Shown here: in pieces, positions 1-7,459 of the stretch
Numbering within the stretch: position 1 is the stretch's first letter
Layout of the letters: each line of letters opens with the position of its first letter
From: Candidatus Poribacteria bacterium
Lineage (GTDB): Bacteria; Poribacteria; WGA-4E; WGA-3G
Length of the DNA: 10,258 nt
Assembly (NCBI GenBank): GCA_028824575.1
Contig: JAPPDN010000933.1
Coordinates: 1-10,258, forward strand
Direction of reading: 5' to 3'
Made by a program: the position numbers and the translations under genes
Notes under the pieces: generated by a model
What the model was told of the DNA's origin: nothing
What the model saw: the letters and a program-made list of their open reading frames with translations, nothing else
The model's database searches: none

Positions 1-825
1 CTCATCTTGATGAACATCTTTCCGCTCCTCTGGTCGTTGTACCTAAGTTTCCATCGCTACAAAGCCTCCATGCCCGCAGCCCCAAGGTTTATTGGTGTTC
101 GTAATTATGCACGCCTCCTTCAAGACCCAGAGATATGGGGCTATTTTCAAACGACTGCCTATTTCGTACTGTTAGCAGTCGCGGCGCAATTCTTTATCGG
201 GTTCGGGTTAGCACTGCTCCTGAATCGTGAATTCCGATATAAGGGCTTCACTACAACACTTCTCCTGCTCCCGATGATGCTATCCCCCGTGGTTGTCGGA
301 CTCTTTTGGCGGTTTATTCTTTACTCAGATAATTCCGGATTGCTGAATTTTTTCCTCAGCCCTATTCTGAAATCCCCGATCGGCTGGACGACCCATCCGA
401 AAGTGGCGATGTTAGCTGTTGTTATTGTTGATACATGGATGTGGTCACCATTCATGATGCTGATCGCTTTAGCCGGATTAAGCGCTGTTCCGAAATATCT
501 CTATGAAGCCGCTGATGTCGATAGAGCCTCCACTTGGTTCAAGTTCCGATGGATTACGCTGCCATTGGTATCACCCCTTCTACTCATTGCGCTCCTGTTC
601 CGAACGATGGATGCATTCAAAATGTTCGACATCGTCTATGTCCTAACCCGTGAGGGGGGTCCCGGCACCGCCACAGAAACTGTCTCAATGAACCTCTATA
701 AACTCGCTTTTCGGAACTATAACACCGGCAAGGCGTGTGCAATGGCATACATTCTGCTCATCATTATCGTTGCACTGAGCAATATCTACGTGAAATACCT
801 CAACCGCGTTAAAGGGGAAGCATAA
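1..825 (+). CDS. Sugar ABC transporter permease, MalF/UgpA type (5'-truncated)
   Basis: Inner-membrane subunit of a carbohydrate ABC importer (binding-protein-dependent transport permease family). The frame is already open at base 1 and codes for hydrophobic sequence, so the start codon and part of the first membrane segment lie outside the window; the TTG at 7 is unlikely to be the start. Counting residues from that TTG, membrane segments lie near 50-72, 82-104, 132-158, 186-198 and 245-262. The cytoplasmic EAA loop that docks on the ATPase is clear: EAADVDRAS from residue 167, followed by ITLPL near 183. The motif REGGPG (215-220) is typical of MalF/UgpA-type permeases. It ends in TAA five bases before the next permease gene, so the two are surely co-transcribed. 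Family assignment is firm; the transported sugar cannot be told from sequence. Confidence 0.93.
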   Translation, partial: LILMNIFPLLWSLYLSFHRYKASMPAAPRFIGVRNYARLLQDPEIWGYFQTTAYFVLLAVAAQFFIGFGLALLLNREFRYKGFTTTLLLLPMMLSPVVVGLFWRFILYSDNSGLLNFFLSPILKSPIGWTTHPKVAMLAVVIVDTWMWSPFMMLIALAGLSAVPKYLYEAADVDRASTWFKFRWITLPLVSPLLLIALLFRTMDAFKMFDIVYVLTREGGPGTATETVSMNLYKLAFRNYNTGKACAMAYILLIIIVALSNIYVKYLNRVKGEA

Positions 826-830
826 GGAAA

Positions 831-2033
831 ATGCGGAATCGGAAAAATTTTTGGCACTACCTCATAATTGCATTCATCGCCGTTGCTGTGATTATCTATA
901 TCACCCCGATTTATTGGATTTTGGCAACGTCTCTGAAAGGTTTCGCAGATATTACCACGAAACTCCCCAAGTTCGTCTTTAAAATATCGCTGGAAAACTA
1001 TCAGAAATTAATGCCTTCAGAAGGGGTACCAGGCGTAACATACATTTTTCTCGCAGAGGTGTTCATAGGACTACTCCTGTTCGGCGTTTTTTCTCTCTTT
1101 AAGGCGAAGTTACCCCGCTATCTCGGTTTGGTCTGGAATATTATTTTCGTTTTAACCTGTCTCTATAGTTTTCTGAGTCTGCCGCCGATGCAGAGTCGTC
1201 TTCAAACGGATGCCCGATTCAATTTTCTGCTACTGATCGTCTGTACAATTATCGCCTATCTGTTGATTGACCCATTAAGGAAAACAAGCAGCATAGCCTC
1301 ACAAACTGAGAAGAAACTGCGACTGACGGTCGTCTTACCGAGCGTCTTTGGAACAATCGCTGTTTGTGTCGCATTGGCGAACGGTGGGTCCAAGTATTTC
1401 TATCAATTACTCAATAGTATTATCATTGGTGGCGGTAGCACAATTCTCGCAGTCGGACTCGGAACGCTTGCAGCTTACGCCTTTTCCCGATTCGACGTAG
1501 CCGGTAAAGATGACCTACTCTTTTTTATCCTCAGCACACGGATGTTACCCCCTGTCGTTGTCGTCATTCCGATCTATCTGATGTATAGTGAGCTCGGTTT
1601 GCGAGACACACACTTTGGATTGATCCTGCTCTATACCACCTTTAATGTCTCGTTTGCGGTGTGGCTCATGAAGGGGTTCATTGATGAAATTCCGAAGGAG
1701 TATGAAGACGCTGCCCTCGTTGATGGCTACTCTCGGTTTCAAACCTTTGTGAAGGTGATTTTACCACAATCCGTTACGGGTATCGCCGCAACTGCAGTGT
1801 TTTGTCTCATTACAGCATGGAACGAATTCGCCTTCGCCTTGGTGCTCACAGAAGTCGGTGGCAAAGCCGTAACCGCGCCGCCTTCAATTACCAGTGCGAC
1901 CGGTTCTGCAGGCATGGATTGGGGAAAAATCGCTGCAGCGACGTTTGTTTTCCTGCTCCCCGTCGCTGTTTTTACTTTCCTAATGCGGGGACACTTACTC
2001 AGAGGCGTTACGTTTGGTGCAGTTAAGAAATAG
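831..2033 (+). CDS. Sugar ABC transporter permease, MalG type, with extra hydrophobic insertion
   Basis: Second inner-membrane subunit of the same importer, expected to pair with the upstream permease. At 400 residues it is much longer than usual for MalG/UgpE-type proteins (about 270-300). Residues 1-60 are a normal N-terminus: a membrane segment at 10-32 followed by LATSLK and ENYQKL. The standard core resumes at about 179 (YFYQLLNSIII, then GTLAAYAFSRF) and runs to the end. It includes the EAA-type loop YEDAALVDGYS (291-301) with ILP at 310-312, and the segment TAWNEFAFAL. Between them, about 61-176, is added sequence with four hydrophobic stretches (near 70-90, 98-118, 131-146 and 166-182). 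The ATG follows the previous stop by five bases. The nearest Shine-Dalgarno-like run (AAGGA, 824-828) is very close to the start, so translation may be coupled to the upstream gene. Confidence 0.92.
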   Translation: MRNRKNFWHYLIIAFIAVAVIIYITPIYWILATSLKGFADITTKLPKFVFKISLENYQKLMPSEGVPGVTYIFLAEVFIGLLLFGVFSLFKAKLPRYLGLVWNIIFVLTCLYSFLSLPPMQSRLQTDARFNFLLLIVCTIIAYLLIDPLRKTSSIASQTEKKLRLTVVLPSVFGTIAVCVALANGGSKYFYQLLNSIIIGGGSTILAVGLGTLAAYAFSRFDVAGKDDLLFFILSTRMLPPVVVVIPIYLMYSELGLRDTHFGLILLYTTFNVSFAVWLMKGFIDEIPKEYEDAALVDGYSRFQTFVKVILPQSVTGIAATAVFCLITAWNEFAFALVLTEVGGKAVTAPPSITSATGSAGMDWGKIAAATFVFLLPVAVFTFLMRGHLLRGVTFGAVKK

Positions 2034-2044
2034 TTGTCAGTATT

Positions 2045-2074
2045 TTGTTATTGACACGCCAGAACAAATATGAT
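2045..2074 (+). promoter_or_regulatory. Possible sigma70-type promoter before the small coiled-coil gene
   Basis: TTGTTA (2045-2050), an 18-nt spacer and TATGAT (2069-2074) resemble -35 and -10 boxes; the expected start near 2081 is about 20 nt before the ATG at 2100. A better-looking TTGACA at 2051-2056 is only 12 nt from the -10 box and has no good partner at 17 nt. The region is AT-rich. This would separate the next gene from the permease operon. The call is by eye only. Confidence 0.3.
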
Positions 2075-2099
2075 TAACTATCTCTAAAAAGAGACACCT

Positions 2100-2438
2100 A
2101 TGAAAACGATTCTTGTACTCTTCATATTGTGCTGTGCAGTCGTGTTGCCCGCTGTAGGTGAGTTAATTGTTGCAAACATCGAGAAAATTGATACAAAGAT
2201 CCGAGCGTCCGAAGATCGGATAAAAGAGTATATCAACATAAAAAATGAGAGTGTTGATAAAAGGCTTTCACTCGTTACAACTCTTATAGTTGGACTGATA
2301 GCACTTATTGTTCTCGCTGTCGTTATTCCACAAGCGATCTTGACTTTGCGCGAGAGTAGCAACCGCGAGCGAGACCGAAAAATAGAGGAACTCACCAAAA
2401 AAATAGAAACGTTAAAGCAACAAATCGTAAACCTCTAA
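2100..2438 (+). CDS. Small membrane-anchored coiled-coil protein, unknown function
   Basis: I do not recognise a named family. The 112 residues have a clear architecture. A signal-peptide-like hydrophobic N-terminus (about 3-20, with Cys11 and Cys12) precedes a charged, helix-prone stretch (21-56) rich in K, E, D and I. A strong membrane segment follows (about 58-78, TTLIVGLIALIVLAVVI). The charged C-terminal tail (85-112) has heptad-like spacing in KIEELTKKIETLKQQI, so a coiled coil is likely. This arrangement fits a small bitopic or two-pass membrane protein that oligomerises through its helices. Codon use and amino-acid pattern look genuine, whereas the antisense ORF here does not. It lies 66 bp after the permease gene and 85 bp before the first PhyH gene. 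The Shine-Dalgarno match is weak. A scaffold or sensor role is possible but speculative. Confidence 0.7.
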   Translation: MKTILVLFILCCAVVLPAVGELIVANIEKIDTKIRASEDRIKEYINIKNESVDKRLSLVTTLIVGLIALIVLAVVIPQAILTLRESSNRERDRKIEELTKKIETLKQQIVNL

Positions 2439-2483
2439 CAAACACAGCGTTCGGAAAGAAGATCAGTTATGCCGAAGTTTCAT

Positions 2484-2489
2484 TATAAT
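2484..2489 (+). promoter_or_regulatory. Possible -10 box before the first PhyH-HEAT gene
   Basis: An exact TATAAT lies 34 nt before the ATG at 2524, which would give a leader of about 28 nt carrying the strong ribosome site. No recognisable -35 box sits 16-18 nt upstream, so this could be chance in AT-rich DNA or an activator-dependent promoter. Confidence 0.25.
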
Positions 2490-2510
2490 CGAATTGGAAA
2501 AAGAGCAAAC

Positions 2511-2516
2511 GGAGGT
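2511..2516 (+). promoter_or_regulatory. Ribosome binding site that fixes the PhyH-HEAT 1 start
   Basis: GGAGGT is a near-perfect Shine-Dalgarno sequence seven bases before the ATG at 2524. It shows that translation starts at that ATG and not at the in-frame TTG at 2494, which would put this site inside the coding region. The paralogue starts at the equivalent residue, which agrees. Confidence 0.85.
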
Positions 2517-2523
2517 TCCTCAG

Positions 2524-3921
2524 ATGAGCAGACCAGCACTGCAGCTTACTGATCAACAGATGCGGGATTTTATTGTTAATGGCTACGTCAAGGTAAAGAC
2601 CGATTTCCCGCCGAGTTTTCATGAAAACGTTTACGAACAACTCGATGCAATGTTTGAACATACGGGCAATTTAGGCAATAACGTCCTGCCGCTCATCCCT
2701 GAGATGCAGGAGATTTTTGATCATCCTGTGGTCCACGGTGCGATGCAAGGCGTGCTCGGTTCAGACTATGTGATGCATCCACACCGATATTGCCACCACA
2801 ACCCTGAAGGGAGTGATGGACAAGGTTTTCATAAGGATACTTATGAAGGCGATGAACAGATCCGTCGCCACCGATGCCGTTGGACGATGGCGTTCTACTA
2901 TCCGCAAGATGTCACGGAGGATATGGGACCCACCGCCGTTTTACCCGGTTCGCAGTATTATGAGACCGGTGAAAGCGCACACGAGCAGCCGGACCTCTCG
3001 CTCTGTGGTGAAGCCGGAACTGTGACAATCGTCCACTACGATTTGTGGCACCGCGCAACCCCGAATCGGAGCGACAAGAAACGGTACATGGTGAAATTCC
3101 TCTTTTCCCGATTGGGCGAGCCGCAAACACCGGCGTGGAAAAGCGATACGGCGAACTGGCACAACGGCGAAGCACCTGAGCATCCGGAAATGTGGGAATC
3201 TTTATGGGACTGGTATTATGGGAAGCAGAACGGTACTGCCAATGGTATTTCGCGTGCTGAGGTAGACGCGCTTATCGGAACTTTGGATAACGATAACGAA
3301 AGAGAAAGACTAAATGCCGCGTATCGTTTAGGACGCGTTGGTGCTGCTGCTGTGCCTTCCTTGAAGCAGGCGTTGCACGGTAAATCTGATGCTATCCGCA
3401 ACTACGCCGGGTATGCATTGAGTCTCACTGGTGCCCCCGCTGTTCCGACACTCATTGACGCACTGCAAGCGGCAAATGATTCTGCCCGTGGCACCGCGGC
3501 GTATGCCTTAGCGGATATGGGCAAAACCGCACAAGAGGCGATGCCTGCGTTAACTCGCGCTGCACAAGATGCTTCCGAATGGGTCCGACGACACGCCACA
3601 GAGGCATTGGGACTCATCGGACAACAGGTTTCTGAAGAGATGGACCTGTCCGAGACTGTACAGGTCTTAACAAACGGATTGCATGATGACTATTACTGGA
3701 TTCGCGATAACGCTGCCCGTTCCTTAGCGAAATTAGGCACACTCGCTGAACCGGCGATCCCTACCCTTATTGAGCAGCTCGAAGATGAGAATCGATATGT
3801 CCGCTTCCATGCTGCATTGGCGTTAAAGCAAATTAAGACACCAGAGGCGCAGGACGCGCTTTTCAATCACCTGTTTGCTTCGCGTTGGTGTACGCTAACG
3901 ACACGCGGGACACCGTATTAG
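2524..3921 (+). CDS. PhyH-type Fe(II)/2-oxoglutarate dioxygenase fused to HEAT-like repeats (copy 1)
   Basis: Predicted cytoplasmic oxygenase of 465 residues in the phytanoyl-CoA dioxygenase (PhyH) superfamily, which hydroxylates substrates with Fe(II), O2 and 2-oxoglutarate. The N-terminal domain (about 8-210) has the opening LTDQQMRDFIVNGYVKV, the iron-binding pair H103-x-D105 in FHKD, the segment DMGPTAVLPGSQYY and the distal ligand H176 in LWHRATPNRSD. R187 is the likely 2-oxoglutarate-binding arginine. From about 235 to 450 there are roughly six helical HEAT/PBS-lyase-like repeats, with recurring patterns such as RLNAAYRLGRVG, AAYALADMG, RHATEALGLIG and NAARSLAKLG. Such repeats usually bind proteins or shape a binding cleft, so they may confer substrate or partner choice. 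No signal peptide is seen. The start is set by the ribosome site at 2511. The substrate is unknown; family membership is secure. Confidence 0.93.
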   Translation: MSRPALQLTDQQMRDFIVNGYVKVKTDFPPSFHENVYEQLDAMFEHTGNLGNNVLPLIPEMQEIFDHPVVHGAMQGVLGSDYVMHPHRYCHHNPEGSDGQGFHKDTYEGDEQIRRHRCRWTMAFYYPQDVTEDMGPTAVLPGSQYYETGESAHEQPDLSLCGEAGTVTIVHYDLWHRATPNRSDKKRYMVKFLFSRLGEPQTPAWKSDTANWHNGEAPEHPEMWESLWDWYYGKQNGTANGISRAEVDALIGTLDNDNERERLNAAYRLGRVGAAAVPSLKQALHGKSDAIRNYAGYALSLTGAPAVPTLIDALQAANDSARGTAAYALADMGKTAQEAMPALTRAAQDASEWVRRHATEALGLIGQQVSEEMDLSETVQVLTNGLHDDYYWIRDNAARSLAKLGTLAEPAIPTLIEQLEDENRYVRFHAALALKQIKTPEAQDALFNHLFASRWCTLTTRGTPY

Positions 3922-3974
3922 CGAACATCTCTTAAATGCCCTAATAGAATTTGACTCCCTGTCAGAAAAAATAG

Positions 3975-3980
3975 AGGAGG
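3975..3980 (+). promoter_or_regulatory. Ribosome binding site of PhyH-HEAT 2
   Basis: A perfect AGGAGG lies nine bases before the ATG at 3990. The 68-bp gap after copy 1 shows no convincing promoter or terminator: the TTGACT at 3951 has no -10 partner. Copy 2 is therefore probably read from the same transcript as copy 1. Confidence 0.85.
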
Positions 3981-3989
3981 GCGCGCAAG

Positions 3990-5396
3990 ATGAATAGACC
4001 GACACTGCCACTCACCGATGAACAGATGCGGGATTTCATCATCAACGGCTACGTCAAGGTGAAAACCGATTTCCCGTCGAGTTTTCATGCGAATATCCGT
4101 CAGCAATTGGACGCAATGTTTGAGGAAACCGGGAATTTGGGGAACAATCTCCTGCCAGCTATCCCTGAAATTCAAGAAGTTTTTGACCATCCTGTGGTCC
4201 ACGGGGCGATGCAAGGTGTGCTCGGTTCGGACTACGTCATGCATCCACATCGGTACTGCCATTTCAATCAACAGGGCAGCGAGGGTCAGAATTTTCATAA
4301 AGACAGTTATGCAGGAGACGAACAGATCCGACGACACCGGTGTCGCTGGACGATGGCGTTCTACTACCCACAGGATGTCACAGAAGATATGGGACCGACG
4401 GCTGTGCTGCCGGGTTCTCAGTATTACGAGACGGGTGAAAGTGCGCATGAACAGCCAGAAGTTCCCCTCTGTGGCGAAGCAGGGACTGTGACGATTGTCC
4501 ACTACGATTTGTGGCACCGCGCAATGCCGAATCGGAGCGACAAAAAGCGATATATGTTAAAGTTTCTCTTTATCCGACTTGATGAACCACAAGCACCTTT
4601 GTGGCAGAGTCATACTGCCGACTGGCACACGTTCAGCAACGGAGAAGAATCCGAACATCCAGAACTGTGGGAGTCGGTATGGGATTGGTATTACGGAAAA
4701 CAGAACGGTGCTGCCAACGGTGTTCCCGAAAATGAAGTGGATACCCTCGTTGAAACCTTGAATAGTAATGATGAAAAAGACAGGTTAAATGCCGCCTATC
4801 GGTTGGGGCGGGTCGGTGCAGCTGCCGTGCCTGCCTTGAAGCAGATGTTACACAGCGAATCTAATGCTATCCGCGAGTATGCAGGATACGCTTTGAGTCT
4901 CACCGGTGCATCCGCTGTTCCGACGCTTATTGATGCCTTACAAGCAACAGACGATTCCGTTCGGGCAAGCGCAGCGTTCGCCTTGGCAGATATGGGAAAA
5001 ACCGCGCAAGAGGCACTACCTGCGTTGGTCCGCGCTGCACAAGACCCCTCCGAATCGGTCCGACGACACGCAACAGAGGGATTGGGACTCATCGGACAAC
5101 TGGTGTCTGACGAAATAGATGTGTCCGAGACTGTGCAGGTCTTGGCAACTCAGTTGAGCGATGACTATTTTCCTGTTCGCGATAACGCTGCCCGTGCCTT
5201 AGCGAAATTCGGAACGCTTGCTGAACCGGCGATGCCTGCGCTTGTCGCGCAACTTGAGGATGAAGACCGATATGTCCGTTTCCACGCTGCATTGGCGTTA
5301 AAGCAGGTTCAAACGCCGGAGGCACAGGACGCACTCTTCAATCACCTATTTACTTCGCGGTGGTGTGCCCTAACAACGCGCGGAACACCGTTTTAG
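3990..5396 (+). CDS. PhyH-type Fe(II)/2-oxoglutarate dioxygenase fused to HEAT-like repeats (copy 2)
   Basis: Paralogue of the preceding gene, 468 residues, same architecture: PhyH domain about 8-210, then HEAT-like repeats about 238-453. All inferred catalytic residues are kept at identical positions: H103 and D105 in FHKDSYAGD, H176 in LWHRAMPNRSD, and R187. Copy 2 should therefore also be an active Fe(II)/2-oxoglutarate oxygenase. Differences cluster in the loop before the first metal ligand (residues 91-101: HFNQQGSEGQN versus HHNPEGSDGQG), around 201-220, and on HEAT surfaces, as expected if substrate or partner preference has drifted. It has its own strong ribosome site and is followed by the hairpin at 5413. 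Possible functions include hydroxylation of a lipid, amino acid or secondary metabolite; none can be chosen from sequence. Confidence 0.93.
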   Translation: MNRPTLPLTDEQMRDFIINGYVKVKTDFPSSFHANIRQQLDAMFEETGNLGNNLLPAIPEIQEVFDHPVVHGAMQGVLGSDYVMHPHRYCHFNQQGSEGQNFHKDSYAGDEQIRRHRCRWTMAFYYPQDVTEDMGPTAVLPGSQYYETGESAHEQPEVPLCGEAGTVTIVHYDLWHRAMPNRSDKKRYMLKFLFIRLDEPQAPLWQSHTADWHTFSNGEESEHPELWESVWDWYYGKQNGAANGVPENEVDTLVETLNSNDEKDRLNAAYRLGRVGAAAVPALKQMLHSESNAIREYAGYALSLTGASAVPTLIDALQATDDSVRASAAFALADMGKTAQEALPALVRAAQDPSESVRRHATEGLGLIGQLVSDEIDVSETVQVLATQLSDDYFPVRDNAARALAKFGTLAEPAMPALVAQLEDEDRYVRFHAALALKQVQTPEAQDALFNHLFTSRWCALTTRGTPF

Positions 5397-5412
5397 GAAA
5401 TATTGTTATGCC

Positions 5413-5459
5413 AAGCGCGCTCGTTGCCAAGCTTCAAAACGTACGTAACGAGCGCGTTT
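5413..5459. terminator. Hairpin between convergent genes, possible bidirectional terminator
   Basis: Arms at 5413-5425 (AAGCGCGCTCGTT) and 5447-5459 (AACGAGCGCGTTT) pair over 13 bp with one G-U wobble, around a 21-nt loop that contains the palindrome ACGTACGT (5439-5446). It starts 16 bp after the stop of PhyH-HEAT 2 and lies about 85 bp beyond the stop of the oppositely oriented ATPase gene, where terminators are expected. The T run after the stem is short (three T on the + strand, two on the - strand), so efficient intrinsic termination is uncertain. It could instead be a REP-like element or an RNA stability hairpin. The remainder up to 5544 shows nothing else. Confidence 0.6.
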
Positions 5460-5544
5460 CAGAAAGCCTATTTGTTATCGAGGAGATTTTTTACCCGGTA
5501 CCTTCCACAGAATAACCGTGCAATCATCACTTCCACTCGCAACT

Positions 5545-7455
5545 TCAATTGCGCAAACCGAGTTGATGACTTAACTCCATTAGACGTTTATTTATGCCTG
5601 TTTTATCAATCCGGTTGCCATCCACAAATTCTTGATATTCTGGCAACAATCCATCTGGGACCATCAGGCGTGAATTCGCTTCACGCAATGCTAACAACCC
5701 CATAAAGATTTGCATCTCCCGTGAATAGTCGGGTATAAAGTCGTGGAATGCTTGACGGAGCTCACCTTCCGTGAAGGTATCACGACCGCTGCGTCTGGCG
5801 ATGCTATTTGCACGTTGAACAATCAAGAGCAGATCTCGCCAAGTCAATCCGTCTGTTTCTGCGCCTCCGACGAGTGCCTGGAAATTAATGTTACCGGAGG
5901 TCTGTCCTTGACAGCAAATTTTTAAAATTTCTACTCTACCACCACCTGTAGGCGGTAGCATGATCAATTTGGTGTCAAAAATACCGTACCGTCGAAAGAT
6001 GGATGGCATTAAATCCGGGCGTTGTGATCCCGCCACCCATATCACTCTACCGTGCAACGATACATCGTTCATGGCATTCACGAGGGCTTGCGGAAATGTT
6101 TGCGCGTGTTCTTCCGGATTCATTGTCGTATACGGGGATGCCTGCTCAATTTCATCGATAAAAACAACCGTCGGGGCAATGCCGCGGATAAAATTGAGTC
6201 CCGCATTCAGGTTCCGTTCATAAGTGTTTCCGTTTTCATTGATGTTTATTGTTACTTCACTGACCTGATTGGCGTAGCGGAGTCGGACAAAAGCCATGTT
6301 CGCCTCACCCGCGAGTACCCTTGCGGCATACACCTTGCTGGTCCCATGTGGGCCGAGGAAGAGCATGCCTCGCGGCACACGTCTCAGATCCCGATTTTTC
6401 ATACCCGCTGCAATATCCCGGATGATTCGCATGACATACCAACCGTCGTCAGAAGGGCCTTTGCGAGTTTCACCGAGTTCAAGAACGCCGTGGCTGAAGG
6501 TCTTGATACTCTCACGCCGGTACCTGAACAACGCTTCACCGCCTGTTTTCCGTTGTGCAGATTCTGCCTGTTGCACAACATCGTGAACACCGAGTAGGTT
6601 TAGCCCAAGTGTTTCCCGTGCCAAGGTTTCTTTCTCGCGATTATTCCCCAAGGTTTTACGCATCTGTGACGAACCATCCGAGATGTCATATAGATGTTCA
6701 ATAAACCTTAGGCGTTCGTTATAGTTCGGAAACGGAATTTCTATCATAGGAATCTCAGGATTCACGGTGAAATTCGGGTGTACGTCGGATGTATTGTGAG
6801 TAACGAGCAGGACGACGTGCTTATGCCTTCGGATGTCAAGGTCAGATGCCCAATATAGGATTTGGTTAAACAAGAGTTGTGCTTCATCTCCACCAACTTC
6901 ATTCAGCGACGGATCGTTCGGCGTGAGCAGCTCCAGAAAATTGATTACCAACCCAATTCTTGTTCTGCCTTGCCGCAAGAGACGGTTTAATTTGCGCCGC
7001 AACTCCCCAGAAGGCGAAGGATCCAAGGTCACTAATGGATCTTCATGTTCTTTATTAAACGCTAAATCGGCATTAATTCTTCGGCGTACAAGCTGCGGAT
7101 CTACTTCCTGTTCGGCGAGATTAACGTCTTCAACTTCTCTAAAGCGGCCAAGGGTCTGAAGCCATGTCGCTACACTCTGAAAATGGAAAGTCCCTATTTT
7201 GTTGTACTGGGGGAAGATCTCAAGTGTTCTCTGCATATTTCGCCATTGACCAACTTTAGGGAAATGAACCCCTTCCGATGTATTATATCCGAGAACGAGT
7301 TGGCAGCCTAATAAATTGAGCTGCGCCATGAGATAGTCCGTAGTACGCAAGTAGCCGTAAACATCGTCGTATAGCAGATCATTTATATTAAAATGGAGCA
7401 GAAATTGGTGAGCAGAACCCGCATCATAGTGTTTTTTAATTTCATCCCAGAACAT
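5545..7455 (-). CDS. AAA+ family ATPase with degenerate N-terminal module and altered catalytic motifs
   Basis: The 636-residue protein is placed by its C-terminal half in the classical AAA+ family, the ATP-driven remodelling enzymes (SpoVK/COG0464-like). Residues about 355-510 hold a Walker A-like loop GPHGTSKV (368-375), an intact Walker B VVFIDEIE (430-437), a sensor-1 region VIWVAGSQRPD (471-481) and an FRRYGIFD box (487-494). A helical lid follows at about 515-575. The N-terminal half (about 15-255) looks like a second, degenerate nucleotide-binding-type module without a P-loop: HFNINDLLYD (21-30), IGLVINFLELL (167-177), VVLLVTHNTSD (214-224) and IEIPFPNYNERL (238-249). This recalls the two-part plan of Ycf46-like ATPases. 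The start is set at the ATG with GGAGG four bases upstream (7460-7464); the in-frame TTG at 7539 lacks such a site. Its substrate is unknown, and the neighbours give no clear clue. Confidence 0.88.
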   Translation of the reverse strand: MFWDEIKKHYDAGSAHQFLLHFNINDLLYDDVYGYLRTTDYLMAQLNLLGCQLVLGYNTSEGVHFPKVGQWRNMQRTLEIFPQYNKIGTFHFQSVATWLQTLGRFREVEDVNLAEQEVDPQLVRRRINADLAFNKEHEDPLVTLDPSPSGELRRKLNRLLRQGRTRIGLVINFLELLTPNDPSLNEVGGDEAQLLFNQILYWASDLDIRRHKHVVLLVTHNTSDVHPNFTVNPEIPMIEIPFPNYNERLRFIEHLYDISDGSSQMRKTLGNNREKETLARETLGLNLLGVHDVVQQAESAQRKTGGEALFRYRRESIKTFSHGVLELGETRKGPSDDGWYVMRIIRDIAAGMKNRDLRRVPRGMLFLGPHGTSKVYAARVLAGEANMAFVRLRYANQVSEVTININENGNTYERNLNAGLNFIRGIAPTVVFIDEIEQASPYTTMNPEEHAQTFPQALVNAMNDVSLHGRVIWVAGSQRPDLMPSIFRRYGIFDTKLIMLPPTGGGRVEILKICCQGQTSGNINFQALVGGAETDGLTWRDLLLIVQRANSIARRSGRDTFTEGELRQAFHDFIPDYSREMQIFMGLLALREANSRLMVPDGLLPEYQEFVDGNRIDKTGINKRLMELSHQLGLRN

Positions 7456-7459
7456 TTTG

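Larger units (their letters stand above)
2524..5396 (+). repeat. Tandem gene duplication (two PhyH-HEAT copies)
   Basis: The two coding regions align end to end with only a three-residue difference in length: TFS is added after the tryptophan-histidine near residue 213 of copy 2. Most residues match by eye across both the oxygenase and the HEAT part, and both proteins end in LTTRGTP plus an aromatic residue. The 68-bp gap between the copies is not itself a clear copy of the region before copy 1. This is a direct tandem duplication of a complete gene, not two unrelated family members. Confidence 0.95.

Noticed and set aside
2051..2056. Perfect TTGACA -35 box
   Set aside because: The TATGAT at 2069 is only 12 nt away and the position 17 nt downstream reads TTAACT, so it makes no good promoter; the overlapping TTGTTA pairs better.
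2084..2398. 104-residue ORF on the - strand opposite the small coiled-coil gene
   Set aside because: Serine-, arginine- and isoleucine-rich antisense shadow; the + strand reading has a sensible signal, membrane span and coiled coil.
3918..4517. 199-residue ORF on the - strand
   Set aside because: Antisense to PhyH-HEAT copy 2; similar antisense frames opposite copy 1 (2912-3183) arise from the same sequence. No family features.
5403..5705. 100-residue + strand ORF after PhyH-HEAT 2
   Set aside because: Runs through the hairpin and into the 3' end of the ATPase gene on the other strand; composition looks random.
6052..6597. 181-residue + strand ORF
   Set aside because: Shadow of the ATPase gene, lying opposite its conserved AAA+ core; rich in Cys, His and Arg with no motif.
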